In this document: positions 25,892 through 35,455 of the stretch, in pieces
How positions within the stretch are numbered: the first letter of the stretch is position 1
Layout: each line of letters starts with the position of its first letter
Source of the DNA: Methanobacteriota archaeon
Lineage (GTDB): Archaea; Thermoplasmatota; DTKX01; VGTL01
Direction: 5' to 3'
Assembly: GCA_016874675.1 (NCBI GenBank)
Contig: VGTL01000008.1
Span: 1-60,138, forward strand
DNA length: 60,138 nt
The notes under the pieces: generated by a model
What the model saw: the letters and a program-made list of their open reading frames with translations, nothing else
Told to the model about the DNA's origin: nothing
Databases searched by the model: none
Made by a program: the position numbers and the translations under genes

Positions 25892-28725
25892 AATATTCAA
25901 TTGGGAGCCTGGTGAAAGCACGCGACCGGGAATGGGTCGTCCTCCCCGGCTCCGACGATATGGTCATCCTCGTCCAGCCCATCGGCGGCCATCCGGACGA
26001 ATCAACCGGTATCTGCCTGGAAATTGAGAAGGTCGAGCCGGCCAAATTCGATCCTCCCACAGCCGACGAACTCGGCGATTATCTTTCAAGCAGGTTATTG
26101 CGGGATGCCGTCAGATTCGCATCCCGGAATACTTCCGGGCCATTCCGCTCATTCAGTCGAATCAGCATTACGCCACGGCCTTACCAACTAGTTCCCCTGC
26201 TGATAGCATTGCATCAGAACCCGGTGAGGCTACTGATTGCGGACGATGTCGGAATTGGCAAGACCATCGAAGCCAGCCTTATAGCAAGGGAATTGATGGA
26301 CCGGAACGAAATCCAGGGAATGGCGGTTCTTTGCCCGCCGCATCTGGCGGAACAATGGCAAGATGAACTTATCACTAAATTCCATATGGACGCCGAGCTG
26401 GTCCTCCCAAGCACCATAAAACGGCTGGAACGAAATTGTGCCCCGGGCGAATCCATTTTCACACGATTCCCCTTCGTCGTCATAAGCATGGATTATATAA
26501 AAACCGACAAGAACCGGCACGAGTTCATCAGGAATTGTCCCGAGTTTGTCATAGTCGACGAGGCCCACACTTGCGCCTGGGTCGAGGGCGAAGGCCGCGG
26601 CCGGCATCAGCGGCATGAACTAGTCAAGGCCATCTCGGAAAAAGAAGACCGGCATATAGTCCTGGTCACGGCAACCCCGCATAGCGGTCACGAGGACACA
26701 TTCCGTTCTTTGCTTGTTTTCCTGAACCCTGCCCTGAAGGATCTCCCTTCGAACCTTTCGGGAGACGAGAATATCACCAATCGCCGGAGTCTCGCCCGTC
26801 ATTTCATCCAACGGAGAAGAGCCGATATCCGGTCCTACCTTAAGACCGAGACCCCTTTTCCGGACCGTCAAGAATCCGACTTCTCCTATGAATTATCAAA
26901 ACCCTACAGGACCCTGCGAGACAAGATATTGACCTATGCCTTGGAAACCATCCAGAACGAGAAGGGCAAGAAAGAACAGCGAATCCGATGGTGGAGCCTT
27001 CTCGCGTTGTTAAGATGCTTCGCCTCGAGCCCGGCCGCACTTGCATCCACCCTGAGAAGCCGGGCCGGGGTCGCCGATGCCGAAACCCCCGAGGACGCAG
27101 ATCATATCGGCGAAAGCACCGTTTTGGACCAGGAGATCGTCGAGGAGGCCGAAGGAATCGATGTCGCGCCCGGCGGAGACCCGGACATCAATAAGGATGA
27201 GCGCCGCCAACTTCTGGAAATGGCCCGGGAAGCCGAATCCCTCGAAGGGGAGGGAGACAACAAATTACTAAAGATAGTCCCGGTCGTCAAGGACCTCATA
27301 AAGGATGGTCATCAACCGATAATCTTCTGCCGGTTCATCCCGACCGCTGATTATGTCGCCGGGGAGCTTAGCTCTCGTTTGCCGAAGGACGTGAATGTCA
27401 TGAGCGTCACCGGCGTCCTTCCACCAGCAGAAAGGGAAGCCAGAATCGATGACCTGGCCAAGGCTCCAAAACACGTCCTTGTCGCCACGGATTGTCTCAG
27501 TGAGGGCATCAATCTCCAAGACGTGTTCGATGCCGTAATCCACTACGACCTTTCCTGGAACCCGACCCGTCATGAACAACGGGACGGCAGAATAGACAGG
27601 TTCGGCCAGAAGAAAAAATTGACACGAAGCATAACCTATTATGGCAAGGATAACGGAATCGACGGAATCGTTCTCGATGTCCTGTTGCGGAAACACCAGG
27701 CCATCCGCAAGAGCCTTGGAATCAGCGTTCCGGTGCCTATGAACTCCAACGTGGTCCTGAAGGCCATCATGGAAAGCATTCTCATGAGGAAAGGAAGGCT
27801 CCCCGATCAGGCCACACTGGAGCAGTTCGGCCTTTCCGAGAGCGACAGAGCGCTTCGAAACGATCTGAACCTCCAATGGGAAAACGCCAAAGAACGCGAG
27901 AAACGCTCCCGGACGATGTTCGCCCAGGAATCCATACGACCCGAAGAAGTCCAATCCGAATTGGAGGAAGCCGTCGAGGGCGCCGGCAGCTCGGAGGAGC
28001 TGAAAAGCTTCGCCACCCTCGCATTGAAGCTGTACGGCGGCACGATCAAGGAAAAGGGCGAATCCTTCGAAATCGACATCCGGGGAACCCCGCAGGCATT
28101 GAAGGATTCCCTGCGTGAGTTCCTTGGAGGAAAAGACACCTTCAAAGCCAGGTTTGAATATCCTCCGGAGGAAGACGAGCTCTGGCTCACGCGAGCCCAT
28201 CCGATTTCAGAATCCATCTCCACCTTCGTCATGGACTCGGCCTTGGACCCGCAAGGCGATAAATCCAAAGCCCGCCGCGCCGGTGTCATACGAACCAAGG
28301 CCGTCCCAACGAGGACAACCCTCCTCGTTCTCAGGTACAGGTTCAACCTCGTTTCCAAGGACGCATCTTCCGAGGCGAAGATGCTGGTCGAGGAAAGCCG
28401 GGTCCTGGCCTTCCGGGGAAGTCCGGAAAACGCCGAATGGCTTCCAGAAGAGGAGGCCCTCCGGCTATTGACCATTAATCCGGACCAAAATATCACTCCG
28501 GACATATCACGAGTGCAGATTCAGACGATCTTGGATAAATTTGATCAACTTTCAGCCCATCTGAATGATGAAGCCGCCAAACGGGCCGCCCATATCCTGA
28601 GATCGCATAACCGGGTCCGGAAGGCAACCAAGATCAAGAGAACCGTCCAGACGGTCGAACCGCACACCCCACCCGACATTCTCGGTGTCTATGTCTTCCT
28701 CCCAGTCCAGGAGGCAGGACAATGA
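25888..28725 (+). CDS. SNF2-family helicase, DrmD-like
   Basis: Product of 945 residues; ATG 25888 overlaps the previous stop as ATGA. The N-terminal about 80 residues (GSLVKARDREWVVLPG) form a small beta-rich domain common in RapA/DrmD-type proteins. ATPase motifs: DDVGIGKTIEASLIA (about 118), VDEAHTCAW (about 224), TATPHSGHED, and in the second lobe LSEGINLQDVFDAVIHYDLS with EQRDGRIDRFGQ (about 536-575). The C-terminal 350 residues are helical and charged with no clear enzyme. In class 1 DISARM an SNF2-like protein (DrmD) acts with the methylase. It probably couples DNA translocation to recognition of unmodified DNA. Confidence 0.85.
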   Translation: MKYSIGSLVKARDREWVVLPGSDDMVILVQPIGGHPDESTGICLEIEKVEPAKFDPPTADELGDYLSSRLLRDAVRFASRNTSGPFRSFSRISITPRPYQLVPLLIALHQNPVRLLIADDVGIGKTIEASLIARELMDRNEIQGMAVLCPPHLAEQWQDELITKFHMDAELVLPSTIKRLERNCAPGESIFTRFPFVVISMDYIKTDKNRHEFIRNCPEFVIVDEAHTCAWVEGEGRGRHQRHELVKAISEKEDRHIVLVTATPHSGHEDTFRSLLVFLNPALKDLPSNLSGDENITNRRSLARHFIQRRRADIRSYLKTETPFPDRQESDFSYELSKPYRTLRDKILTYALETIQNEKGKKEQRIRWWSLLALLRCFASSPAALASTLRSRAGVADAETPEDADHIGESTVLDQEIVEEAEGIDVAPGGDPDINKDERRQLLEMAREAESLEGEGDNKLLKIVPVVKDLIKDGHQPIIFCRFIPTADYVAGELSSRLPKDVNVMSVTGVLPPAEREARIDDLAKAPKHVLVATDCLSEGINLQDVFDAVIHYDLSWNPTRHEQRDGRIDRFGQKKKLTRSITYYGKDNGIDGIVLDVLLRKHQAIRKSLGISVPVPMNSNVVLKAIMESILMRKGRLPDQATLEQFGLSESDRALRNDLNLQWENAKEREKRSRTMFAQESIRPEEVQSELEEAVEGAGSSEELKSFATLALKLYGGTIKEKGESFEIDIRGTPQALKDSLREFLGGKDTFKARFEYPPEEDELWLTRAHPISESISTFVMDSALDPQGDKSKARRAGVIRTKAVPTRTTLLVLRYRFNLVSKDASSEAKMLVEESRVLAFRGSPENAEWLPEEEALRLLTINPDQNITPDISRVQIQTILDKFDQLSAHLNDEAAKRAAHILRSHNRVRKATKIKRTVQTVEPHTPPDILGVYVFLPVQEAGQ

Positions 28726-31700
28726 AAGGCAAAAGCCGGGACATCTTCACCACAATCCATACCGAAGGCGGGCTTTTACCATCGGGCCTGCTCCAACGCA
28801 TCCTCGAGCAGGACAGAGACCTCGGAGGTCTCACCTTCAAGGATTACCATCTCGACGAAGGCTTGAGGCTTCAGGACGCCACCACAAACTCCTGGAACCG
28901 CCTTGTCAAGGCCTGGTCCAACTTCCAAGAAAGCCTTGAAAAGCTCCCCGAAACCGACCTCGGCACCACCGTCACCCGTGAGAGATGGCTCTTGATCCTT
29001 TTCGATGAATTGGGCTACGGTCGCCTGCCACCTCATAAATCCGCCCTGCAAGTCCAAGGCAAGGACTACCCGATAAGCCACCATTGGGACCATTCCCCAA
29101 TCCACCTCGTCGGCGCCAGGGTCGACATGGACAAGCGAACCCCGGGGGTCGCAGGGGCCGCAAGAGCCAGCCCCCACGGGATGGTCCAGGACTACCTCAA
29201 CCGAAGCGAGGAGGACCTCTGGGGCTTCGTCAGCAACGGCCTGAAGCTCCGAATCCTGCGGGACAATGTCAGCTTGACCCGGGCGGCCTATGTAGAGTTC
29301 GACCTCGAAAGCCTGATGAAGAGCGAGGCCTACAGCGATTTCGTCATCCTATGGCTCGTCTGCCATCAATCCAGAGTGGAGGCCGATCCCCCGGAATCCT
29401 GCTGGCTCGAAAAATGGATGAACATAGCTCAGGAGCAAGGTACAAGAGCTCTTGATCAACTACGTTTGGGAGTTGAAAATGCCATTCAGATACTTGGTCA
29501 AGGTTTTCTCTCTCATCCAAACAATAAAATCCTAATAGAGAAACTAAGATCTGGTACCTTATCACCCCAGGAGTATTATCGCCAACTATTACGGCTTATC
29601 TATCGTTTAATCTTCCTATTTGTAACTGAGGATCGAAATCTACTTCTTAAACCAGATATACTTCGTGAAACCCGGTGGCGATACGATCAATATTATTCCA
29701 TGAAAAGATTGCGTGAACTTGTAAGAAGACATAGAGGTACTCGTCATGTTGATGCATATCATTCTTTGCGTATCGTAATGATGGGTCTTCGTAGCAATAC
29801 TGGATTACCAACTGTTGGATTGTCTCCATTAAATAGCTTTCTCTGGTCTGACGAGACGATACCTGACATTGAAAATTGTTTGATTAATAACCAATTCTTA
29901 TTCGAAGCCATTCGTAAATTGGTATTTATAACACAGAAAGATGTTCTTCTTCCGATCGATTTTAAAAATCTTGGTACTGAAGAATTAGGTAGCGTCTATG
30001 AATCGTTGCTTGAATTACATCCAATAATAGATATTGATACCGGAACCTTTGAGCTAAAAACCGCGGCAGGCCATGAACGGAAAACTACAGGTAGTTATTA
30101 TACCCCTGCATCACTCATTACATCTCTTTTAGATTCTGCTCTTGAACCAGTTCTAAAGGAAGCTATAAGTAAACCTGACTCTGAAAAAGCCATCCTAGCA
30201 CTCAAAGTATGTGATCCAGCTGCTGGAAGTGGACATTTCTTAATAGCTGCTGCTCATCGTATCGCAAAAAAGCTTGCATTAATACGAACAGGTGAAATAG
30301 AGCCGTCTCCTGAAGAATTTCGCAAAGCGCTTAGAGATGTCATTGGGCATTGTATTTATGCGGTTGATATTAATCCAATGGCTGCTGAATTATGCAAGGT
30401 GGCTCTTTGGTTAGAGGCAATGGAACCTGGAAAACCATTAACTTTTCTTGAACATCATATTCAAGTAGGTAATAGTCTTCTTGGTACAAATCCCGCATTG
30501 ATAAAAGAAGGTATTCCGGATACTGCGTTTAAGCCTATTGATTGCGACAATAATGAAATTGTAAAAGGTTTATTGAAGCTAAATAGAATGGCCCATAAAG
30601 GGCAAACGAGCATAGAGCAATGGAATATGGAGAATTCCCAAAATAATCTAGTTGAAATTTCTTCTTTAATCATAAGATTAGATAAAATGGCGGATAATTC
30701 TGTTAAGGATATTCATAATAAAACCATTGCATATCAAAGATTATTAGAGTCTGTCGAGTATAAAAGGGAACTATTATTGGCAGATTCATGGTGTGCAGCT
30801 TTTTTTTGGAAAAAGGATGGAAATTCAAAATATGCATTAACTGAAGATATATTTCGTTTAATTAAGCAGAGTCCAAATAAGGTACCTAATGAAATATATA
30901 AAGAAATAAAATCGATAAAAGACCAGTTTCAATTCTTTCATTGGTATCTAGCATTTCCAGATATTTTCATAAAGTCATCTCTAAGCGAGGAGACTGAAAA
31001 TAAAAACACTGGGTTAAGTGGTGGATTTGATGTAATTATCGGTAACCCTCCATGGGAAAGAATAAAACTTCAAGAAAAAGAATATCTCTCGTCAAGATCA
31101 TCTGAAACATCTGACACATATGATAGTATATCCAGAGAAAATGTAATAAAAAGTGATGCTGCTGTATATAAGGATTTTATACTGTTGAGGGGAAAAAAAT
31201 TACGTGAGAAACATTTTCTCTCAGAGTCTGGAGTATATCCATTATGTGGCTCGGGAGATTTAACGACATATGCGCTTTTTCCGGAATTATTTATTAATAT
31301 ATTAAACCAAAAAGGACAAGCTGGGTTTATTACTCAGACGCAATTGATAACTGAAAAATCATATTCCCGTTTAACTAAATATTTACTTGAATCGCAACAA
31401 ATAATATCTTGTTATGCATTTGAAAATGAACGGTTAATATTTCCTTCGGCACATCATTCAACAAGATTTATTCTATTAAGTATTGGAAAAAAGTGTTATA
31501 AATTTCCTTGTGCAATGGGATTATGGGATATTGAATGGCTAACTGATATAAGAAGAATTTATGAATTAACAAAAGAGGATATTATCAGATTCAATCCAAT
31601 TACTAATAGTATACCTCAATTTCGTACAAAGAATGATGCAAAAATTGCTATTTCAATTTATAATGAATTTTCTCCCTTAAAAAATAAAACTATATTTCGA

Positions 31701-32741
31701 AGTCCTATTTCTGTTAGCCGTGTTATGCATGATAAAGATGATCGTGAAGCTTTCATATGGGGAGTCGATTCAATACAACAAAAAGATACATTACCCATTC
31801 TTGAATCGAAAGTTATCGAACAATATAATCACAGATATGCTTCTTATAAGGATGTTAAAACGATTGATATTAAAAAAGGGTATCCAAGAATATTGATGGA
31901 TGAAGATTTAAAGAATCCAGAAATTTCCAGTATTCCTCGAAAGTGGGTCCGGTTACAAGATACACCGAAACGCTTTTTTAATTATCCTTATCGCTGGATC
32001 CTTCATGTTCGGAATATCACAAATAATATTGCTATACGCACAGTAATTGCAGCCATTACCCCAAAATATCCAAATACAGGTAGTTGTCAATGGATTCGGA
32101 ATGATAATTATTCAGTTGATGATTATCTGTATTTATTAGCGATGCTAAATTCTATTCCTTTCGATTACTTAGCGAGGCAAAAAGTGGGTGGGATTCATCT
32201 TAATTCATATCATTTATATCAAATACCACTACCCGATTTTCCATCAGAACAATATAATTCATTTCATACAATTTTATGTCGACACGCCTTCGAATTATCA
32301 TATACTTCAAATGATTTGATGGCGTTTGCTAATGATTGTGATTATTATAATGAGCATAAACAGGTATATCCACCTTTTGAATGGAATTCAAAAAGGCGAC
32401 ATTTGTTAAAATGTGAAATTAATGCAATCTCAGCCATATTATATAATCTTAATCAACAAAATTTTGAATGGGTTCTAGATCCAGAATATCCAGGCGAAAC
32501 CTTTCGCGTTTTAAAAGAAACAGAGAATAAAGATTTTAACCAATATCAAACAAAAACCGATTCATTAAGCTATTTTATTGAAATCCAGAAAGCAATATCT
32601 GAACAACATATTTACACGTCAAGAATTCCGAAAATAAGAGATGATGAAATATTATATAGAATATTTAATAAGAACAATATTGAAAAACGAAGGAAAGAAA
32701 AGAAAATTCATTCTATAGATGGCAATTGGGACTCATCATAG
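28722..32741 (+). CDS. N6-adenine DNA methyltransferase (Eco57I/PglX/DrmMI type), mosaic gene
   Basis: Product of 1339 residues; ATG 28722 overlaps the previous stop. The SAM-binding motif CDPAAGSGHFLIAAA (about 497) follows SYYTPASLI; AVDINPMAAELCKVALW is the acidic motif, and the catalytic NPPW lies in VIIGNPPWERI (about 775). This makes it a gamma-type adenine methylase with a long target-recognition C-terminus. In BREX and DISARM such enzymes mark self DNA. Residues 1 to about 234 are encoded in GC-rich DNA like the preceding genes, while the rest is strongly AT-rich with different codon use, switching within about 30 bases near 29430. That suggests the catalytic and recognition part was replaced by recombination. 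Confidence 0.88.
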   Translation: MKGKSRDIFTTIHTEGGLLPSGLLQRILEQDRDLGGLTFKDYHLDEGLRLQDATTNSWNRLVKAWSNFQESLEKLPETDLGTTVTRERWLLILFDELGYGRLPPHKSALQVQGKDYPISHHWDHSPIHLVGARVDMDKRTPGVAGAARASPHGMVQDYLNRSEEDLWGFVSNGLKLRILRDNVSLTRAAYVEFDLESLMKSEAYSDFVILWLVCHQSRVEADPPESCWLEKWMNIAQEQGTRALDQLRLGVENAIQILGQGFLSHPNNKILIEKLRSGTLSPQEYYRQLLRLIYRLIFLFVTEDRNLLLKPDILRETRWRYDQYYSMKRLRELVRRHRGTRHVDAYHSLRIVMMGLRSNTGLPTVGLSPLNSFLWSDETIPDIENCLINNQFLFEAIRKLVFITQKDVLLPIDFKNLGTEELGSVYESLLELHPIIDIDTGTFELKTAAGHERKTTGSYYTPASLITSLLDSALEPVLKEAISKPDSEKAILALKVCDPAAGSGHFLIAAAHRIAKKLALIRTGEIEPSPEEFRKALRDVIGHCIYAVDINPMAAELCKVALWLEAMEPGKPLTFLEHHIQVGNSLLGTNPALIKEGIPDTAFKPIDCDNNEIVKGLLKLNRMAHKGQTSIEQWNMENSQNNLVEISSLIIRLDKMADNSVKDIHNKTIAYQRLLESVEYKRELLLADSWCAAFFWKKDGNSKYALTEDIFRLIKQSPNKVPNEIYKEIKSIKDQFQFFHWYLAFPDIFIKSSLSEETENKNTGLSGGFDVIIGNPPWERIKLQEKEYLSSRSSETSDTYDSISRENVIKSDAAVYKDFILLRGKKLREKHFLSESGVYPLCGSGDLTTYALFPELFINILNQKGQAGFITQTQLITEKSYSRLTKYLLESQQIISCYAFENERLIFPSAHHSTRFILLSIGKKCYKFPCAMGLWDIEWLTDIRRIYELTKEDIIRFNPITNSIPQFRTKNDAKIAISIYNEFSPLKNKTIFRSPISVSRVMHDKDDREAFIWGVDSIQQKDTLPILESKVIEQYNHRYASYKDVKTIDIKKGYPRILMDEDLKNPEISSIPRKWVRLQDTPKRFFNYPYRWILHVRNITNNIAIRTVIAAITPKYPNTGSCQWIRNDNYSVDDYLYLLAMLNSIPFDYLARQKVGGIHLNSYHLYQIPLPDFPSEQYNSFHTILCRHAFELSYTSNDLMAFANDCDYYNEHKQVYPPFEWNSKRRHLLKCEINAISAILYNLNQQNFEWVLDPEYPGETFRVLKETENKDFNQYQTKTDSLSYFIEIQKAISEQHIYTSRIPKIRDDEILYRIFNKNNIEKRRKEKKIHSIDGNWDSS

Positions 32742-32987
32742 TGTTCGAGCTATTGAGTCTATCTTTACAATTTGGACTGCACCCAATTTCGTCAACTCCC
32801 AGACTAATTACTTTTAGGTAGGAGGTTAGGCATGGACGGAACCCCTGAAAATGGATAACAAGTCAAAATGGACAAACATGAGTAGTTCAGTTTAGGGATT
32901 TCTAATGCTACGCGAATGCATTCGGCATTGGATTACATATACCTTACTTAATTTGAAAAAAGGCGACAGTTTGATAAGGTCGCTAAT
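32742..32987. other. AT-rich intergenic region after the defence operon
   Basis: No gene seen. It contains TAGGAGGTTAGGC followed by an ATG (32833) that opens only eight codons, probably a relic of a gene start. Confidence 0.4.
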
Positions 32988-33158
32988 CTATAAATCTATG
33001 TGGAGGGGTTCACACCACACCAAAACCCTCCTCGTCTCCCCATCAACCATCCACTCCACCGTTGTCCTGACCGCAATCCCCAGCAACTCAGCGATCTCCT
33101 CTGGTATCGTCGACCTCACACTCCGTGGAACATCATTCTGCTAAAAAGCAGTCATCAT
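32988..33158 (-). pseudogene. Decayed copy of the AbrB-like gene
   Basis: On the minus strand the codons read QNDVPRSVRSTIPEEIAEL, then LLGI and TTVEWMVDGETRR, closely matching the intact AbrB-like protein at 34159-34344 (QNDVSRSVRSTIPEPIAVL). The Arg codon before QND (AGG in the intact copy) is TAG here, and the region upstream has a further TGA in frame. The tail also runs on into CEPLHIDL. So this is a dead duplicate, 1.1 kb from the intact gene. Confidence 0.75.
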
Positions 33159-33243
33159 GTAAACTGGTCAGGAGGACTCTGAGAAAATAGCTAGATATAC
33201 ATTTATGGAACCTGTTAAATAGTAGACAAGAGATTTCTTACAC

Positions 33244-34152
33244 ATGGAATGTCACCAAGCAAGAGGATATTTCCTAGAAGGAATAGTACAAACATGGTTG
33301 CAGGAATCTGGTTTTCTTGAGGTCAAACATGGTAAAGTTCGTGGCAGATCAACAGACCATGAAATTGATGCTTATGGTATCTCATCATTCAATCTACCCT
33401 TTATCTATCCTATTAAATTACTAACAGAAGCAAAATGGCACACATATTCCAATCAACACGACAGACATATAGGCCCTGATGTAGTAAGGAACTTTTTCGG
33501 AAAAATCATTGACATAGACCAAAACTATTTTCGAAGGAAAAGAAGCAGTATGAAAATGCGTTATCTGCATCATGGAGCGATTTTTTCTGTGACACCTTTT
33601 TCATCCGGTGCACAGGAGTTCGCATGGGGCCATGGAATTTACCTTATTCCGTTAGGTGGATATACAATTTTACGAAAATTCTTAGAACAGGCCCTATCGA
33701 CGTTCCAGAAGCATTTCATTTCATCCAAACATCAAGATGATCTTTATACCAAGGCAAAATGCAGAAAACTTGGAAGAAAAATAGCAAAAGAAAAAAATCA
33801 GGATCTCTATTTTTATTCTGGCATTCTAAATCAACACGATTATGTTTTTATTGTCGCTAATCAAGAATTTTATTTTCAACCTGATACAGATCTAATAACC
33901 GAAAACCCGATTGCATCAAAAGATTTTCGCTTACCTGGAGAAGAAAGACTAGAAACACTATTCCATTTTTCGATTCCTGGAAGTGAGTTTGAGATATGCT
34001 TACCAAGATATCAATCTGATAAAATAATTAAATCAATAAAGCGAACACGTCCGGGAAATCAATTTGCTTTTATAGATATTCCAATGAATATTCTAGCCAA
34101 TGGAAAAGCCGTCCGAAGATTATTTAGAATAAAGCTAGCATTGCCGGATTAG
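33244..34152 (+). CDS. Restriction endonuclease-like protein (PD-(D/E)xK, Mrr-like)
   Basis: Product of 302 residues, ATG 33244. The N-terminal region has GYFLEGIVQTWLQESGFLEV, then GRSTDHEIDAYG and LLTEAKWH: an E-(x)n-D-(x)n-ExK arrangement typical of Mrr-type nucleases, with Asp in EIDAYG and Glu/Lys in TEAKW. The second half (residues 150-302) has no clear domain and may recognise DNA. The gene is as AT-rich as the 3' part of the methylase before it, so both may have arrived together. It probably contributes the cutting activity that the DISARM-like operon lacks in the form of a separate nuclease, but this link is inferred. Confidence 0.7.
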   Translation: MECHQARGYFLEGIVQTWLQESGFLEVKHGKVRGRSTDHEIDAYGISSFNLPFIYPIKLLTEAKWHTYSNQHDRHIGPDVVRNFFGKIIDIDQNYFRRKRSSMKMRYLHHGAIFSVTPFSSGAQEFAWGHGIYLIPLGGYTILRKFLEQALSTFQKHFISSKHQDDLYTKAKCRKLGRKIAKEKNQDLYFYSGILNQHDYVFIVANQEFYFQPDTDLITENPIASKDFRLPGEERLETLFHFSIPGSEFEICLPRYQSDKIIKSIKRTRPGNQFAFIDIPMNILANGKAVRRLFRIKLALPD

Positions 34153-34158
34153 AAAATA

Positions 34159-34344
34159 TTATTTACGCTCTGCTCTCACCCAAACCCTCCGCGTCTCCCC
34201 ATCCACCCTCCACTCCACCGTCGTCCTATCTTCAATCCCCAGCAACACAGCGATCGGCTCAGGAATAGTGGACCTCACACTCCGTGAAACATCATTCTGC
34301 CTGAACGCGGTCGTCGTATACACCCTGTCCTCCTTCTTCGCCAT
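34159..34344 (-). CDS. AbrB/SpoVT-like DNA-binding protein
   Basis: Product of 61 residues from ATG 34344; ATG 34386 (adding 14 residues) would be leaderless behind the TATATATA at about 34415 and is also possible. The pattern RSVRSTIPEPIAVLLGIEDR, then TTVEWRVDGETRRVWV, is the swapped-hairpin AbrB fold: beta strand, IPxxI helix turn, LGI, and VEW strand. Such proteins are antitoxins or transition-state regulators. It faces away from the 34477 gene across a palindromic AT-rich promoter. A dead copy lies at 32988-33158. Confidence 0.75.
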   Translation of the reverse strand: MAKKEDRVYTTTAFRQNDVSRSVRSTIPEPIAVLLGIEDRTTVEWRVDGETRRVWVRAERK

Positions 34345-34409
34345 CGGGCTGCTATGTTCCTCCCCACGATAAAACCTTTCGGTCACCCACTTTCACCTAC
34401 CCGTTATGA

Positions 34410-34437
34410 CCCTATATATATATCCTATATTATAGGG
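34410..34437. promoter_or_regulatory. Palindromic promoter/operator between the AbrB-like gene and the 34477 gene
   Basis: CCCTATA at 34410-34416 and TATAGGG at 34431-34437 are inverted copies around AT-rich sequence that contains TATA boxes for both directions. A second TTATATTA at about 34437 precedes the plus-strand gene, followed by AAGGAGGT at about 34460. The symmetry fits binding of a dimeric or tetrameric AbrB-like repressor. Confidence 0.5.
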
Positions 34438-34476
34438 TTATATTATAGTCCAATCCATCAAGGAGGTTTAAATACC

Positions 34477-35052
34477 ATGTACGCAAGCAACATCCCAGGA
34501 ACCATCATCGAGCGCCCGACACTCGACCGCCCCCTCCGTTCAGCCCGTGTCCGCCAAGCCCTCCGACTCTGGCTTTCCATGTACCGGCTGAACAAAATCA
34601 TGGAAGCTCTTGCCGCCCAAAATCCAGCGATTGCCCGTAACCCTCAGCCTGCCCGCGTTCAACAATCATATCCCCCCAATCCATCCAATCAAGCCACCTT
34701 CCACGACTGGCTCCACCACGCCTCCTTGACCGTCTTCCAGTCCGAACGTCGGCCACACGGGCCTATCTTCCCAATCGACCCCCCAACCGTGAAGGGATTG
34801 ACTACCTATGGCGCTAGATGCGGGACCACGAAGTTCTACGCCGCCTGGGTGGAGTGGTCAGGAACATTCTTGGGTTGGATGCGTGTCCAACCACAGGTAA
34901 TTGGGGTGGAATCGGACTACGCGGTTGGGGAAGTCCTTGAACGGCCATTGTTCAGGGGGATAACTATAGATCTCAGCGGGCATGACGCTCTAGACCGGTT
35001 CTCCGCAGCGTTGAGGAGTGCGGCCTGGGATTTGGGGGTGGCTGGCGGATAA
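34477..35052 (+). CDS. Hypothetical protein whose 3' end is duplicated next to the XPD-like helicase
   Basis: Product of 191 residues. ATG 34477 has AAGGAGGT about 10 bases upstream. The N-terminus (TIIERPTLDRPLRSARVRQA) is basic and helical; the middle is rich in Asn, Pro and Gln; the C-terminal 40 residues (RPLFRGITIDLSGHDALD, then AAWDLGVAGG) are repeated as a gene fragment at 37550-37667. The two copies differ mainly at third codon positions, and the stop is kept as TAA in one and TGA in the other, so this end is under protein-level selection. No family recognised. It sits opposite an AbrB-like gene, so a toxin-antitoxin-like pair is possible but unproven. Confidence 0.65.
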   Translation: MYASNIPGTIIERPTLDRPLRSARVRQALRLWLSMYRLNKIMEALAAQNPAIARNPQPARVQQSYPPNPSNQATFHDWLHHASLTVFQSERRPHGPIFPIDPPTVKGLTTYGARCGTTKFYAAWVEWSGTFLGWMRVQPQVIGVESDYAVGEVLERPLFRGITIDLSGHDALDRFSAALRSAAWDLGVAGG

Positions 35053-35330
35053 ACGCGATAGCTGGCGCCAGAGCGCCGGCACCGGTTTGCTTCGAGCAGC
35101 CCGCAAAGCAGTTTCCCCGGCGGCGGACCGCCGGGAACGGTAGGCTTCGGGACCAACAACAGGCCCCAAGCAAGCTCCTTGTCGGCCGGGGATGGGAACA
35201 AACCGAAGCGCTGGGGGGTCGAAATCCTCCCACCAGACCCCTCTGTTTCGTATGTTGCCGTCGTCAATCTTTCATGTCGTGCGCGAGCCGAGGACAAGCG
35301 GTCAGCTTGTCCGAGGCGAGCGCCCCGCCT
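34932..35330 (+). repeat. Hairpin-array repeat, copy A (uninterrupted)
   Basis: This block starts in the 3' end of the 34477 gene and continues about 280 bases past its stop. Three stem-loops stand out: GCTGGCGC/GCGCCGGC (35061-35080), CCCGGCGG/CCGCCGGG (35116-35135) and GGACAAGC/GCTTGTCC (35292-35312). Copy B at 37550-37725 plus 39687-39905 has the same hairpins at the same places, the third with an almost wholly different but still complementary stem. No plausible protein is encoded after the stop. Confidence 0.75.
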
Positions 35331-35455
35331 GTATATTCGGTGGCGAGCCTTCCAGAGGGGTTGTTCGGACCTACCCGATCTCCACCTGCGGAGATTGTTT
35401 CCTGCACGGGCGGCCAATCGATTCGGAGGGGGCCCGATCATTTACCCCGCATCAT

